Shown one piece after another: positions 27,315 through 37,354 of a DNA stretch of 64,000 nt (positions are counted from its first letter, which is position 1; every line of letters starts with the position of its first letter). The translations under genes and the position numbers were made by a program. The notes below the pieces were generated by a model. That model made no database searches. It was not told where the DNA came from and worked only from the letters and a program-made list of their open reading frames with translations. This DNA is from Lactobacillales bacterium. Its GTDB lineage: Bacteria; Bacillota; Bacilli; Lactobacillales; Streptococcaceae. The DNA lies in assembly GCA_031261705.1 (NCBI GenBank), contig JAISJD010000008.1:62001-126000 (forward strand), given 5' to 3'.

Positions 27315-29663
27315 TTGTCTGAACAACAAAAGCCACCAAATAAGTATTGGTTTACTCTAAATATTGTTTTGCGTGTTATCCGTTCTTTAGTTTTGGTTGC
27401 GGTTTCTATTGGACTAATTCTTTCCGCATTATTTGCAGGAATTGGTGTCGGCTATTTTTCTTATTTAGTTTCTGATACGAATCCACCAACAAAAGAACAA
27501 TTAGAACGAGAAATTAATGATATTTCAGAAGTTTCTCAGCTTGCTTATTCTGATGGAACAACGATTAGTACAATAAAGTCTGATCTCGTGCGAACACGAG
27601 TAGATTCTCAAAACATTGCACCAATCATGAAAAAAGCAATTGTCAGTACCGAAGATGAGTATTTTTACAAGCACCATGGGGTTGTCCCAAAAGCTGTTTT
27701 ACGCGCGTTAATTAGTGACGCTACTGGAATGGGCGGTTCCTCAGGTGGTTCAACGTTGACGCAGCAATTAGTCAAGCAACAGATTTTAACAGATGAACCA
27801 ACGTTTAAACGAAAGGCAAATGAAATCTTACTTGCCACTCAAATAGAAAAATATTTTAACAAAGATGAAATTATTACTACCTATTTGAACGTTTCTCCTT
27901 TTGGTAGAAATAATAAGGGGGAAAATATCGCTGGTATCAAGGAGGCTGCTCTAGGAATTTTTGGAGTAACTCCAGATAAGTTAAGCATTCCACAAGCTGC
28001 ATTTTTAGCCGGATTGCCACAAAGCCCGATTGTCTACTCTCCTTACGACGGAAATGGACAAATAAAAAGTGACGAAAACCTAGCAATTGGATTGGATCGG
28101 AAAAATTTTGTTCTATTCAACATGTATCGTGAAAAGGTCATCACTAAGAAAGAATATGATGACGCTAAAAATTATGATTTGAAACAAGACTTTTTACCAC
28201 ATCAAGAAGCTGAAAATAGCACCAATGGCTACTTATACTACGAAGTCTTGAAGCAAGCGACAGATGTTCTCGCTCGTCAACTTGCAAAAGATGAAAATGT
28301 TTCCGATAACGATATGAACGATGAGAAAATTTACAATGCCTATTACGACCGTGCTGGAAAAAATTTACGACGTGGCGGCTATAAGGTAACAAGCACCATT
28401 AACAAAGACATTTACAATACCATGCAGCTTGCAGTAGCTCAATTAGGTTATTTGCTAGATGAGGGAGAAGGACAGGTACAAACTGGAAATGTGTTAATGG
28501 AAAACAATACAGGGAAGATTTTAGGCTTCGTTGGTGGACGAGATTTTAATACCAACCAAAATAATCATGCGTTTGATACTGCTCGTTCCCCGGGTTCGAG
28601 TATTAAGCCACTACTTGTTTACGGACCTGCGATTGATGTTGGTTTAATTGGCTCTGAAAGTCGACTTTCCAATTTCCCAACGAAGTATTCTAATGGAGAA
28701 TATATTCTTCATGATGGTGAAAAAGGAACAAACAGTTTCATCAGCACTCGAACAGCTTTGGAATATTCCTGGAATGTTCCCGCCTATTTCTTATATCAAA
28801 CACTGAAAAATCCGCAATATAAGGATCCCGATGTAGAATATATGAAGAAAATGAATTTTGATATTTCTAACCTTGGGCATGAATCAACGCCAATGGGTGG
28901 GGGTGCGGAAGTTTCCGTTGCTCAACAGGTAAATGGTTATCAAACTATCGCAAATCACGGAGAGTATCAACAAGGGTACATGATTGAAAATATCACGGAT
29001 AGTAAAGGAAAAGTCATCTACCAACATGTAGCGAAGCCTGTGCAAGTTTACAAATCCGCTACTGCTTCTGTTCTCAATAATTTATTACGCTCCGTCATTG
29101 ATTCTGAAAAAACAACCGTCTTTAAGAGTGCTCTAAGAAATATCAACCCAACTCTAGCCAGTGCAGACTGGTCTGGGAAAACTGGGACAACAGATGATTT
29201 TGGCGATTCTTGGTTGATTGTCTCGACACCTAAAATGACGATTGGTTCATGGACAGGGTATGACGACTTTAACCAAAAAATGTATAGAGAAAGTGGCCCA
29301 CAAAACTCGACATACTTGGCTAACTTGATTCATACGATTTACCAAGTAGACCCTAACCTTTTTGGAATTGAGGACAAATTTACTTTAGACCCTACTGTTA
29401 TCCAAAGTACCGTTTCTGATTTCACTGGTGAGAAACCTGGAAAAATCATCATGAACGGACAAACGATTACAGTCCCCGGGAAAAATGTGACTTCCTACTG
29501 GGCAACAGATGGCCCACCAATGAGTGCCTATAAATTTGGTATTGGGGGTACAGATAGTGATTACTCGATTGCTTGGGGAGGAATGGTTAAAAAAGAAACA
29601 CCAAAAACAACCACGAGCTCAAGTAAGCCCAATGATAAAGAAAATAAAGATTCAAACAACTAA
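27315..29663 (+). CDS. pbp1b: Class A penicillin-binding protein (PBP1b type)
   Basis: A bifunctional peptidoglycan synthase. The start is TTG 27315 after AGGAGG. A short cytoplasmic tail is followed by one membrane helix (about 20-48). The glycosyltransferase-51 domain has EDEYFYKHHG (catalytic Glu113) and STLTQQLVKQ. The transpeptidase domain has the active-site SSIK (Ser428), SWN and SGKTG (620-624). The 782-residue length and the low-complexity Ser/Thr/Lys tail are typical. Divergent tyrS supports the PBP1b assignment. Confidence 0.95.
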   Translation: MSEQQKPPNKYWFTLNIVLRVIRSLVLVAVSIGLILSALFAGIGVGYFSYLVSDTNPPTKEQLEREINDISEVSQLAYSDGTTISTIKSDLVRTRVDSQNIAPIMKKAIVSTEDEYFYKHHGVVPKAVLRALISDATGMGGSSGGSTLTQQLVKQQILTDEPTFKRKANEILLATQIEKYFNKDEIITTYLNVSPFGRNNKGENIAGIKEAALGIFGVTPDKLSIPQAAFLAGLPQSPIVYSPYDGNGQIKSDENLAIGLDRKNFVLFNMYREKVITKKEYDDAKNYDLKQDFLPHQEAENSTNGYLYYEVLKQATDVLARQLAKDENVSDNDMNDEKIYNAYYDRAGKNLRRGGYKVTSTINKDIYNTMQLAVAQLGYLLDEGEGQVQTGNVLMENNTGKILGFVGGRDFNTNQNNHAFDTARSPGSSIKPLLVYGPAIDVGLIGSESRLSNFPTKYSNGEYILHDGEKGTNSFISTRTALEYSWNVPAYFLYQTLKNPQYKDPDVEYMKKMNFDISNLGHESTPMGGGAEVSVAQQVNGYQTIANHGEYQQGYMIENITDSKGKVIYQHVAKPVQVYKSATASVLNNLLRSVIDSEKTTVFKSALRNINPTLASADWSGKTGTTDDFGDSWLIVSTPKMTIGSWTGYDDFNQKMYRESGPQNSTYLANLIHTIYQVDPNLFGIEDKFTLDPTVIQSTVSDFTGEKPGKIIMNGQTITVPGKNVTSYWATDGPPMSAYKFGIGGTDSDYSIAWGGMVKKETPKTTTSSSKPNDKENKDSNN

Positions 29664-29697
29664 AAAGAGGTTCCTGCAAAATTGCGGGAGCCTCTTT
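29664..29697 (+). terminator. Intrinsic terminator between pbp1b and ccpA
   Basis: AAAGAGGTTCCTGC and GCGGGAGCCTCTTT pair around AAAATT, followed by TCTTTT. It may work in both directions, since ccpA ends at 29711 on the other strand. Confidence 0.85.
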
Positions 29698-29710
29698 TCT
29701 TTTGTGGAAA

Positions 29711-30712
29711 TTATTTTGTAGAACCTTTTTCATCAATTCCGTAAGGTAGGATAATATTTTTTTGTTCTACTTCTTCTTTTGTCATTAATTTTGTTAATAA
29801 ACGCATAGACACAGCACCTAAGTCGTACAATGGTTGAGTAATAGAAGTTAAACGTGGACGAGCAACTTCTGTTAATAATGAGTTATTGCTTGTCACGATT
29901 TCAAAGTCTTCAGGAACCCTCAAGCCCAAATCAAGCATTCCATCCAATAGTCCTAAAGATAATTCATCATCTGCAACAAAGGCAGCAGTCGCACCTGAAT
30001 TTTTCACGCGTTCTGCTAATTTATGCCCTTCTGAAAATTGATAATTTGCTTCAAAAATCAAGCCTTCATTGTAGCCCAAACCAGCTTCCTTCAATGCTTC
30101 TTTATAGCCTGATAAACGATTTTTCCCATTGATTGGGTCGATTAGTGGGCCAGAGATAAAGGCGATATTTTTGTTGCCATTTTTCGCTAAAAGTGCCACT
30201 GCATCTTTTGTAGCAGCCTTATAGTCAATATTTACTGAACCTACTTGTTCATCGGGATCAATTGAACCAGCTAAAACAACAGGAGTTTTTGAACGAGAGA
30301 ACTCTCCGCGGATTTCATCCGTAATATGGTGCCCCATAAAGATAACACCGTCTACTTGTTTTGCTAATAAAGTATTTAATACATTCACTTCTTTTTGATC
30401 GTCGCCGTCTGAATTAGCTAAGATAATATTGTATTTATACATTGTCGCTACATCGTCAATCCCACGAGCTAAAGATGAAAAGAATACATTTGAAATGTCA
30501 GGAATAATAACTCCGACAGTTGTTGTTTTTTTACTTGCTAAACCACGTGCTACTGCATTGGGACGATAGTCTAAGCGGTCAATTACTTCTAGTACCTTTT
30601 TACGTGTTGCTGGCTTCACATTCTGGTTTCCATTCACGACACGTGATACTGTTGCCATTGACACATTGGCTTCACGGGCCACGTCATAAATTGTAATCGT
30701 TTGTTTTTCCAT
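29711..30712 (-). CDS. ccpA: Catabolite control protein A
   Basis: The LacI-family master regulator of carbon catabolite repression, which binds cre sites with Ser-phosphorylated HPr as corepressor. The N-terminal helix-turn-helix (TIYDVAREANVSMATVSRVV) and hinge (YRPNAVARGLAS) are typical of CcpA. The 333-residue length matches. It is divergent from pepQ, the usual Lactobacillales arrangement. A promoter and a half-matching cre site upstream suggest autoregulation. It is the likely regulator of the cre-overlapped promoter at 14962. Confidence 0.96.
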   Translation of the reverse strand: MEKQTITIYDVAREANVSMATVSRVVNGNQNVKPATRKKVLEVIDRLDYRPNAVARGLASKKTTTVGVIIPDISNVFFSSLARGIDDVATMYKYNIILANSDGDDQKEVNVLNTLLAKQVDGVIFMGHHITDEIRGEFSRSKTPVVLAGSIDPDEQVGSVNIDYKAATKDAVALLAKNGNKNIAFISGPLIDPINGKNRLSGYKEALKEAGLGYNEGLIFEANYQFSEGHKLAERVKNSGATAAFVADDELSLGLLDGMLDLGLRVPEDFEIVTSNNSLLTEVARPRLTSITQPLYDLGAVSMRLLTKLMTKEEVEQKNIILPYGIDEKGSTK

Positions 30713-30755
30713 GATTATCTATTTCTCTCCTTGAATATCATTTTAACCATTTTCA

Positions 30756-30771
30756 GAAAATGGCGTTTACA
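30756..30771 (-). promoter_or_regulatory. Partial cre-like site in the ccpA leader
   Basis: On the minus strand TGTAAACGCCATTTTC: the first arm, TGTAAACG, fits the cre consensus exactly and the second arm does not. It is just downstream of the ccpA -10. A separate palindrome, CCATTTTCAGAAAATGG, overlaps it. Confidence 0.3.
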
Positions 30772-30781
30772 TTTCTAATAT

Positions 30782-30810
30782 ATAATAGCAAGTTTTGTAA
30801 TTGTTTTCAA
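30782..30810 (-). promoter_or_regulatory. Predicted ccpA promoter
   Basis: TTGAAA, a 17-base spacer and TATTAT on the minus strand, about 70 bases before the ccpA start. Confidence 0.6.
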
Positions 30811-30876
30811 GAGTTCTGCCTTAATTACTGAAAACATTCTTTTCATAATCAAAAATACCGCCCATTCTGACTTTTT

Positions 30877-30904
30877 TTGATATTAGGTGTAGAATAACTA
30901 TTGT
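30877..30904 (+). promoter_or_regulatory. Predicted pepQ promoter
   Basis: TTGATA, a 16-base spacer and TATTGT, ending 30 bases before the pepQ ATG. Confidence 0.45.
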
Positions 30905-30934
30905 AAGTTTAATTTTAAGAAACGAGGGGAAACT

Positions 30935-32041
30935 ATGAATAAACACAAACTAAATGAGTTAAAACAATGGATGGAAACAAATAAGGTCGATTGTGCCTAT
31001 ATCAGTGACCCAGGTCATATTGCTTATTTTTCAGGCTTTGAAAGTGACCCACACGAACGAGTGCTAGCACTTTTCATTCCACTTGAAGCAGAACCTTTTC
31101 TTTTTGCACCAGCATTAGAAGTTGAGGACGCTCAAAACAGCTCTTGGGCTTATGATGTTTTCGGCTACCTAGATAGCGAAAATCCTTGGAAGTTAATCGC
31201 AGAACATTTAACAAAACGCTTCTCTGGGGCGCCTGTGACTGTTGCGGTTGAAAAAGGTTCATTGACTGTTGACCGTTTAGAATTTATGCAAGAGTTCTTC
31301 CCAAATACCGATTTTTCAAAAGATTTAACTCCATTAATTCAACGTTTACAGCTTTTGAAAACAGAGGAAGAAATTAAAAAACTATATGATGCAGGAGATT
31401 GGGCAGATGTTGCCTTTGAAACTGGGTTTAAAGCGATTCATGAAGGGGCTACTGAACAAGAAATCATTGCAGAAATTGAATACGAATTAAAAAAACGTGG
31501 CGTTTCTCAAATGAGTTTTGCGACTATGGTCTTAGCTGGTAAAAATGCCGCTAGTCCTCATGGAGAACCTGGCTTAACAAAAATTCAAAAACACGATTTA
31601 GTCTTGTTTGACTTAGGAGTTATTTGGAACGGATATAACAGTGATGCAACTCGTACAGTTGCTTTCAAAGAACCTTCTGAGTTTGACCGCAAAATCCATG
31701 CGATTACCTTAGAAGCTCAGCTTGCTGCTCAAGATTTTGTTAGACCCGGTGTAACTGCTGCAGAGGTCGATAAAGTTGCTCGTGACGTGATTTCTTCTTA
31801 CGGTTATGGAGAATACTTCAACCACCGCTTAGGTCACGGGATTGGTACCACTGTTCATGAGTGGCCTTCTATTGTGGAAGGGAATGATTTAGTGATTGAA
31901 GAAGGCATGTGCTTTTCCATTGAGCCAGGTATCTATATTCCTGAAAAAGTTGGCGTTCGTGTAGAAGATTGTATTCATGTAACAAAAACTGGTTGTGATT
32001 CATTTACAAAAACTAGCAAAGAGTTATTAATTTTTGATTAA
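30935..32041 (+). CDS. pepQ: Xaa-Pro dipeptidase
   Basis: A cytosolic metallopeptidase of the M24B family that releases proline from X-Pro peptides. The N-terminal creatinase-type domain (about 1-130) is followed by the pita-bread catalytic domain. Its metal ligands lie in DLGVIWNGYNSDATRT, RLGHGIG, the SIEPGIY glutamate and the final VRVED glutamate. The 368 residues match PepQ. GAGGGG precedes the ATG. It is divergent from ccpA. Confidence 0.95.
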   Translation: MNKHKLNELKQWMETNKVDCAYISDPGHIAYFSGFESDPHERVLALFIPLEAEPFLFAPALEVEDAQNSSWAYDVFGYLDSENPWKLIAEHLTKRFSGAPVTVAVEKGSLTVDRLEFMQEFFPNTDFSKDLTPLIQRLQLLKTEEEIKKLYDAGDWADVAFETGFKAIHEGATEQEIIAEIEYELKKRGVSQMSFATMVLAGKNAASPHGEPGLTKIQKHDLVLFDLGVIWNGYNSDATRTVAFKEPSEFDRKIHAITLEAQLAAQDFVRPGVTAAEVDKVARDVISSYGYGEYFNHRLGHGIGTTVHEWPSIVEGNDLVIEEGMCFSIEPGIYIPEKVGVRVEDCIHVTKTGCDSFTKTSKELLIFD

Positions 32042-32049
32042 GTAAGTAG

Positions 32050-32083
32050 ATAGCAGTCTCCTCATTGTTGATGGGACTGCTAT
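32050..32083 (+). terminator. Intrinsic terminator of pepQ
   Basis: ATAGCAGTC and GACTGCTAT stem followed by TTTT. Confidence 0.85.
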
Positions 32084-32195
32084 TTTTATGCTATCAAGAC
32101 ACATAACTATCATTATTTTAGATTTTTTTTCAAAAAGTTGATAGGTAAGGGACGACGTTTCCTGTTATTCTATACATTGTGGGGGAGGGATAACA

Positions 32196-32501
32196 GTGAA
32201 TAAAGAAATTCTGCTCGAATTACGGTTGAAAAACAATTTAACACAAAAGGAAGTTGCAAAGCAATTAGGAGTCTCAAGAACGACTTATCAGGCCTATGAA
32301 TTAGGTTCTCGTGAGCCAAAAATAGAAATTATCGAGAAGTTAGCTACTTTTTTCAATGTACCCATTGATAAGCTGCTAGATAATAGTAGGCAAAAATTGC
32401 AATTTAACTTAGAAGAAATTTTTCAGCATTCTGTTTATGTCTATGGGAAGAAAATTTCCTATCATGACAAAAAAGTATTGTTGGACTACTTAGTATCATA
32501 A
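32196..32501 (+). CDS. XRE-family transcriptional regulator
   Basis: A 101-residue protein with an N-terminal Cro/C1-type helix-turn-helix (about residues 5-60, LTQKEVAKQLGVSRTTYQAY) and a short C-terminal part of unknown role. The start is GTG 32196 behind GGGAGGG. The target is unknown. It is a single-gene unit between pepQ and phoU with its own terminator. No partner gene suggests a phage repressor or toxin-antitoxin role. Confidence 0.85.
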   Translation: MNKEILLELRLKNNLTQKEVAKQLGVSRTTYQAYELGSREPKIEIIEKLATFFNVPIDKLLDNSRQKLQFNLEEIFQHSVYVYGKKISYHDKKVLLDYLVS

Positions 32502-32502
32502 G

Positions 32503-32528
32503 AAAAGCGCCCGTAAAAAGGCGTTTTT
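32503..32528 (+). terminator. Intrinsic terminator of the XRE regulator gene
   Basis: AAAAGCGCC and GGCGTTTTT stem with a continuing T-run. Confidence 0.85.
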
Positions 32529-32547
32529 TTATTTGCTTAGCAAAAAA

Positions 32548-32573
32548 AAGCCGTCAGATTTCTCCAACGACTT
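32548..32573 (-). terminator. Intrinsic terminator of the pst-phoU operon
   Basis: AAGTCGT and ACGGCTT stem (minus strand, one G-U pair) followed by TTTTTT. Confidence 0.75.
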
Positions 32574-32596
32574 TGTACCTTCAGTTCATCTACTTC

Positions 32597-33277
32597 TTAC
32601 GCTTCATCTGTATCATTACTTGTAGATAATTCTGTAATCTTACCAGTGGATAAGTAAACAATCCATTCCGAAATATTTGTTACATAATCCCCAATACGTT
32701 CAAGGAACGAGGCAACATGTAGATAATCATTTCCTGATACAATCGTATCTGGATTTTGTTTCATTCGTTTAATTGCATCACGATAGATATTGTCAAAATG
32801 CTTATTTACTTTATCATCCCATGTAGCAATTTCCCTTGCTTTGTCGGCATCTTGATTAATATAGGCAGTCAAGACCGCATCGACCATTTTTTTCACTTGT
32901 TCACTCATTTCAGAAATTTCTTGTTCTACCTCTGGAATCCGTGTTTCACCCTTTACGTGAATGGTTGCTTTGGCGATAGAAACCGCGTGATCTCCCATAC
33001 GTTCCAAGTCACTACTGGCTTTCATAATTGTAATAATCGTTCGTAAATCAGTTGTTACAGGTTGTTGCAGGGCAATCATTTCAAATGATTTTTTTTCAAG
33101 ATGAATTTCCATTTCATTAATGTTTGTATCTTCGTCAATAACTTCTTGTGCCAGCTTCCGATCATGTGTAATAAAAGCAGTCACTGATTTATTGATTGCT
33201 TCACTTACCGCATTACCCATCGTGTAAAATTGATTGTGAAGGTTGGTTAGTTGTTCTTCAAACTGACTTCTTAGCAT
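32597..33277 (-). CDS. phoU: Phosphate uptake regulator PhoU
   Basis: A peripheral cytoplasmic protein that couples the Pst transporter to the phosphate two-component system. The 226 residues form two PhoU three-helix bundles. Each has the metal-binding E-x3-D-style repeats (DLERMGDHAVSIAK near residue 90 and FLERIGDYVTNISE near 195). AGGAGG is 10 bases before the ATG. It is the last gene of the pst operon, 24 bases after pstB. Confidence 0.95.
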   Translation of the reverse strand: MLRSQFEEQLTNLHNQFYTMGNAVSEAINKSVTAFITHDRKLAQEVIDEDTNINEMEIHLEKKSFEMIALQQPVTTDLRTIITIMKASSDLERMGDHAVSIAKATIHVKGETRIPEVEQEISEMSEQVKKMVDAVLTAYINQDADKAREIATWDDKVNKHFDNIYRDAIKRMKQNPDTIVSGNDYLHVASFLERIGDYVTNISEWIVYLSTGKITELSTSNDTDEA

Positions 33278-33301
33278 AAAAACTACTCCTCCTGTTGTAT
33301 A

Positions 33302-34060
33302 TTATCCAAATTTTCCGGTGATATAATCTTCTGTTTCTTTCTCAGTCGGATCTAGGAAAATTTTCTTTGTCTTATCATATTCAATCAGCTCTCCGTCCAA
33401 GAAAAAGGCGGTCTTATCTGAAATACGTGAGGCTTGTTGCATATTATGCGTCACGATAATGATTGTATACTTTTCTTTTAATTCTAATAGCATATTCTCA
33501 ATTTTTCCAGAAGAAATTGGATCTAAGGCAGAAGTTGGTTCATCTAACAGGATAATATCTGGATTGACTGCTAATACACGTGCAATACATACACGTTGCT
33601 GTTGCCCACCGGATAAGCCTAACGCTGATTGATGTAATTTATCCTTCACATCTTCCCATACTGCCGCGTCCTTTAAACTTTTTTCTACAACTTCATCTAA
33701 GATTGCTTTATCTTTTATCCCTTTCAGACGTAAACCGTAAATAACATTTTCATAAATCGAAAATGGGAAAGGATTAGGTTGTTGAAACACCATACCAATT
33801 TCCTTACGAAGTTCAACGGTATCTGTTCTTGGACTATAAATATCTTGGTTCTTATACATAATTGAGCCGGTAATCGTCACACCTGGAACTAAATCCTGCA
33901 TTCGGTTAATCGAACGAAGTAAGGTTGATTTTCCCGAACCAGAAGGGCCAATTAACGCAGTAATCTCTTTAGGCTCGAAATCCATTGAAATAGATTTTAA
34001 GGCTTGCTTTTTCCCATAGTAGAGGTTTAAATCTCTGACTGAAATAATCGGTTCACTCAT
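33302..34060 (-). CDS. pstB: Phosphate ABC transporter ATP-binding protein PstB (second copy)
   Basis: The ATPase of the high-affinity phosphate importer. The 252 residues have Walker [10 protein letters not shown], signature [14 protein letters not shown], Walker [14 protein letters not shown] and H-loop IVTHN. It lies 14 bases after the first pstB. Two adjacent pstB copies are usual in streptococci and enterococci. Confidence 0.95.
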   Translation of the reverse strand: MSEPIISVRDLNLYYGKKQALKSISMDFEPKEITALIGPSGSGKSTLLRSINRMQDLVPGVTITGSIMYKNQDIYSPRTDTVELRKEIGMVFQQPNPFPFSIYENVIYGLRLKGIKDKAILDEVVEKSLKDAAVWEDVKDKLHQSALGLSGGQQQRVCIARVLAVNPDIILLDEPTSALDPISSGKIENMLLELKEKYTIIIVTHNMQQASRISDKTAFFLDGELIEYDKTKKIFLDPTEKETEDYITGKFG

Positions 34061-34074
34061 TCATCTTTTCCTCC

Positions 34075-34878
34075 CTATCCAAAATGTCCCGAAACATAAT
34101 CTTCTGTCGATTGAATTTTCGGTCTCGTGAAAATTTTCTTCGTTTTGTCATATTCTATCACATCACCAAGATAGAAAAATGCTGTATAATCGCTGATACG
34201 AGCTGCTTGTTGCATATTATGTGTCACAATTATTATTGTATAATCATTTTTCAAACTAATCAAGGTTTCTTCGACAACTGATGTTGAAATTGGGTCAAGT
34301 GCCGAAGCTGGTTCATCAAGAAGTAAAATATCTGGCTTCATCGCAATTGCCCGAGCAATACACAAACGTTGTTGTTGTCCGCCCGAAAGTGCTAAAGCCG
34401 ATTTATGCAAATCATCTTTTACTTGATCCCAAAGTGCCGCTTGTTTTAAACTTGATTCAACAATCTCATCTAATTTCTTTTTATTTTTTTCACCATGACG
34501 TTCTAACGCAAAAGCAATATTATCATAAATAGATTTTGAAAATGGGTTAGGACGTTGGAACACCATACCAATATGTTTACGCATTTCGTAAACATCCGCC
34601 GCATTACTATTTATATCTACGTCCTTATACATGATTTTTCCAGTAACTTTCGTGCTATCAATCGTGTCATTCATCCGATTTAACGAACGAAGATAAGTTG
34701 ATTTTCCTGAACCAGAAGGACCAATTAATGAGGTGATTTTATTTTTTTCAAAGGCAAGAGAAACTCCTTTGATTGATTCATTATCTCCATACCATACATG
34801 TAAATCTTCAGTATGAAGAGCTATTTTTTTATCGCCTAGAGAAACGATGTTCCGTTGACTCCAATCATATTCTGTCAT
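34075..34878 (-). CDS. pstB: Phosphate ABC transporter ATP-binding protein PstB (first copy)
   Basis: A PstB paralogue of 267 residues with an N-terminal extension of about 15 residues relative to the second copy. Walker [37 protein letters not shown] and IVTHN are intact. It probably forms the ATPase pair with the second copy. It lies 15 bases after pstA. Confidence 0.95.
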   Translation of the reverse strand: MTEYDWSQRNIVSLGDKKIALHTEDLHVWYGDNESIKGVSLAFEKNKITSLIGPSGSGKSTYLRSLNRMNDTIDSTKVTGKIMYKDVDINSNAADVYEMRKHIGMVFQRPNPFSKSIYDNIAFALERHGEKNKKKLDEIVESSLKQAALWDQVKDDLHKSALALSGGQQQRLCIARAIAMKPDILLLDEPASALDPISTSVVEETLISLKNDYTIIIVTHNMQQAARISDYTAFFYLGDVIEYDKTKKIFTRPKIQSTEDYVSGHFG

Positions 34879-34893
34879 AATACTACTCCTTTA

Positions 34894-35778
34894 TCATGCT
34901 GAGGTTAATTTCTTATGAATGACTTTTCCGATATAGCGCGCTCCGAAGTTGAACAATAGAACGGCAATAATTAAGACCGCACTTGCCCCCGCAGAAACGG
35001 CTGCACCATCAGGAACAGTTCCTTCTGAATTGACCTTCCAAATATGAACAGCTAATGTTTCAGCTTGACGGAAAATAGAAATCGGGCTAGATACCGATAA
35101 CGGATTCCAATCTCCCCAATTCAATGCTGGTGCAGATTGACCTGCTGTATAAATCAACGCTGCCGCTTCACCGAAAATACGTCCGCTAGAAAGAATGACC
35201 CCTGTGATAATGCCAGGAAATGCCTCTGGAACAACCACGTGAATCACTGTTTCCCAACGAGAAAGCCCTAGTGCTAATCCCGCTTCCCGTTGCGTAAAAT
35301 GCACTTGTCGCAAACTTTCTTCCACATTTCTTGTCATTAGTGGAAGATTAAATACCGTTAAAGCAAGTGCTCCAGAAATAATTGAAAAGCCATAGCCAAT
35401 TTGCACCACGAAGATAAGGAAACCAAACAGTCCGACAACCACAGAAGGGAGTGAGCTTAAAATTTCAATCGAAGTGCGAATGACATCCGTTAACCAACTC
35501 TTCTTTGAATACTCTGCTAGATAAATTCCCGCACCAAGTGAAATTGGAAAAGAAATAATCATCGTAATCAATAACAAGTAAATCGAGTTAAAAAGCTGAA
35601 TCCCAATCCCGCCACCCACTTCATAGGCTTTTGCAGGACTTGTTAAGAAATGCCAAGAAATATGAGGCACTCCTCGAACTAAAATATATAGAAGTAGTGC
35701 CGCCAAAACAACGACAATAAAACCTGAAATAGCATACAACACACCAGTTGCAATCTTATCAACTTTTTTAGGGTTCAT
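34894..35778 (-). CDS. pstA: Phosphate ABC transporter permease PstA
   Basis: A membrane subunit of the phosphate importer with 294 residues and six predicted helices. The permease coupling motif EAGLALGLSRWETVIHVVVP contacts the ATPase. It starts three bases after pstC, implying translational coupling. Confidence 0.94.
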   Translation of the reverse strand: MNPKKVDKIATGVLYAISGFIVVVLAALLLYILVRGVPHISWHFLTSPAKAYEVGGGIGIQLFNSIYLLLITMIISFPISLGAGIYLAEYSKKSWLTDVIRTSIEILSSLPSVVVGLFGFLIFVVQIGYGFSIISGALALTVFNLPLMTRNVEESLRQVHFTQREAGLALGLSRWETVIHVVVPEAFPGIITGVILSSGRIFGEAAALIYTAGQSAPALNWGDWNPLSVSSPISIFRQAETLAVHIWKVNSEGTVPDGAAVSAGASAVLIIAVLLFNFGARYIGKVIHKKLTSA

Positions 35779-35781
35779 GAA

Positions 35782-36699
35782 TTATAGTGCCCCTTTCTTC
35801 CCAATCAAACGAATAATAATATTAAATACCAAGCTCATTAACAATAAGAGTAAAGCTAGTGACCAAAGAACATTGTTTTCTAACGTTCCCATAATCGTAT
35901 TCCCGATACCCATTGTTAGAATTGAAGTTAAGGTTGAAGCAGGCGTTGTCAAACTGGTTGGCATAACTGCCGCATTCCCAATAACCATTTGAATCGCTAA
36001 GGCTTCCCCAAAAGCACGTGCCATACCAAATACCACAGCGGTTAAAATACCAGGTGTTGCGGCACGAAGAATCACTTTCCAAATCGTTTGCCAACGAGTC
36101 GCTCCAAGACCAAGTGAAGCTTCTCGATAATATCTAGGAACTGCCTTAATTGCATCTGTTGTCATAGAAGTTACAGTAGGTAAAATCATGACAAACAAGA
36201 CAAAAGTTCCAGATAAAATCCCAAAACCAGTGCCACCAAAAACACTACGAATCGCTGGAACCACCACAGATAGTCCGATAAATCCATAAACAACGGAAGG
36301 AATCCCTACCAATAACTCGATAACTGGCTGTAAAATTTTTGTGCCACGTTTTGGTGAAATTTCTGTCATAAATACAGCTGCCCCAATTGCAAACGGTGTT
36401 GCGACAATCGCTGATAGGAAGGTAACAATAAATGACCCAACAATCATTGGTAATGCTCCAACTAACGGCTTCCCGTCTGGACCAACCTGACCGGGATTCC
36501 ACCCAGTACCAAATAGAAAACTAAAAATGTTTACTTTATCTACGAAAAATGTCGCTAATCCCTTGCTCGCAACAAAATAAAAGATAGAAGCTACGACTAA
36601 AACAATAAATGCAATACAAATGAAGCTAACGAATTTTCCAACTTGCTCCATACGAGCTCTTTTTGATTTTGTTAGTAATTGTTTTTGAATGTCTTCCAA
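35782..36699 (-). CDS. pstC: Phosphate ABC transporter permease PstC
   Basis: A membrane subunit of the phosphate importer. I chose TTG 36699 (305 residues, MEDIQKQLLT) because a full AAGGAGG lies eight bases upstream; the long frame begins 26 codons earlier without one. Six membrane helices are predicted, and the EASLGLGATRWQTIWKVILR coupling motif is present. It is separated from pstS by a Nudix gene. Confidence 0.93.
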   Translation of the reverse strand: MEDIQKQLLTKSKRARMEQVGKFVSFICIAFIVLVVASIFYFVASKGLATFFVDKVNIFSFLFGTGWNPGQVGPDGKPLVGALPMIVGSFIVTFLSAIVATPFAIGAAVFMTEISPKRGTKILQPVIELLVGIPSVVYGFIGLSVVVPAIRSVFGGTGFGILSGTFVLFVMILPTVTSMTTDAIKAVPRYYREASLGLGATRWQTIWKVILRAATPGILTAVVFGMARAFGEALAIQMVIGNAAVMPTSLTTPASTLTSILTMGIGNTIMGTLENNVLWSLALLLLLMSLVFNIIIRLIGKKGAL

Positions 36700-36846
36700 A
36701 TCAAATTCCTCCTTGAAAAGTTGAGAACAAAGACTCAACTTATGAAATTGTACTAAACCCTTTAAATTTAAATTCATACATTACTATATTCTACCAAACC
36801 CATATAAATTTTAAGTAAACGAATTGTAAAGATTTTGTAAAGACAC

Positions 36847-37305
36847 TCAAAAATCCTCATTTGACACAATATGTTTGATAGAAATCGGTAACGTTTCTAG
36901 TAATTCATTTAATGCGTCAGGCTTCAAATGATGAACATTAGAAAGCTTTTCCCAGTAGGGTTCTGTATTTTCTGGTGTTTCTTTTATCTCGTAATCCTCC
37001 GAACGAACTAAGTAACAAAAGAAAATTTGTTGATGAACGCTCTCGTTTTCCGTCCAAAAATTCTCAATTACTGCAAGTAGTCGGACTACTTCGACAGAAA
37101 TGCCTAGCTCTTCATGAAACTCACGCACTACTGCTTCTTCGGTCGTCTCCCCAAGCTTCACGGCACCTCCTGGAATTGTCAAGCTATCGTCCACCTCGTG
37201 AGACAGGACAACCTCCTGAGTTTTGGCATTGATTAAAAATCCAGCAGCTCTTATATCAAACTGATAAAGATTTGTCCCAAAGCGTAAATCCTCTGTATTT
37301 TCCAT
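36847..37305 (-). CDS. Nudix hydrolase
   Basis: A 152-residue pyrophosphohydrolase. The Nudix box is complete: GGAVKLGETTEEAVVREFHE followed by ELGI. It acts on a nucleoside diphosphate linked to another moiety, but the exact substrate is not predictable. GGGGGAG precedes the ATG. It lies between pstS, which has its own terminator, and pstC. Release of phosphate-containing products would fit a phosphate-starvation operon, but this is inference. Confidence 0.9.
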   Translation of the reverse strand: MENTEDLRFGTNLYQFDIRAAGFLINAKTQEVVLSHEVDDSLTIPGGAVKLGETTEEAVVREFHEELGISVEVVRLLAVIENFWTENESVHQQIFFCYLVRSEDYEIKETPENTEPYWEKLSNVHHLKPDALNELLETLPISIKHIVSNEDF

Positions 37306-37354
37306 AAGCGTCTCTCCCCCTTATGCTCAAAATTACTAAATAAAGCATTTCAAA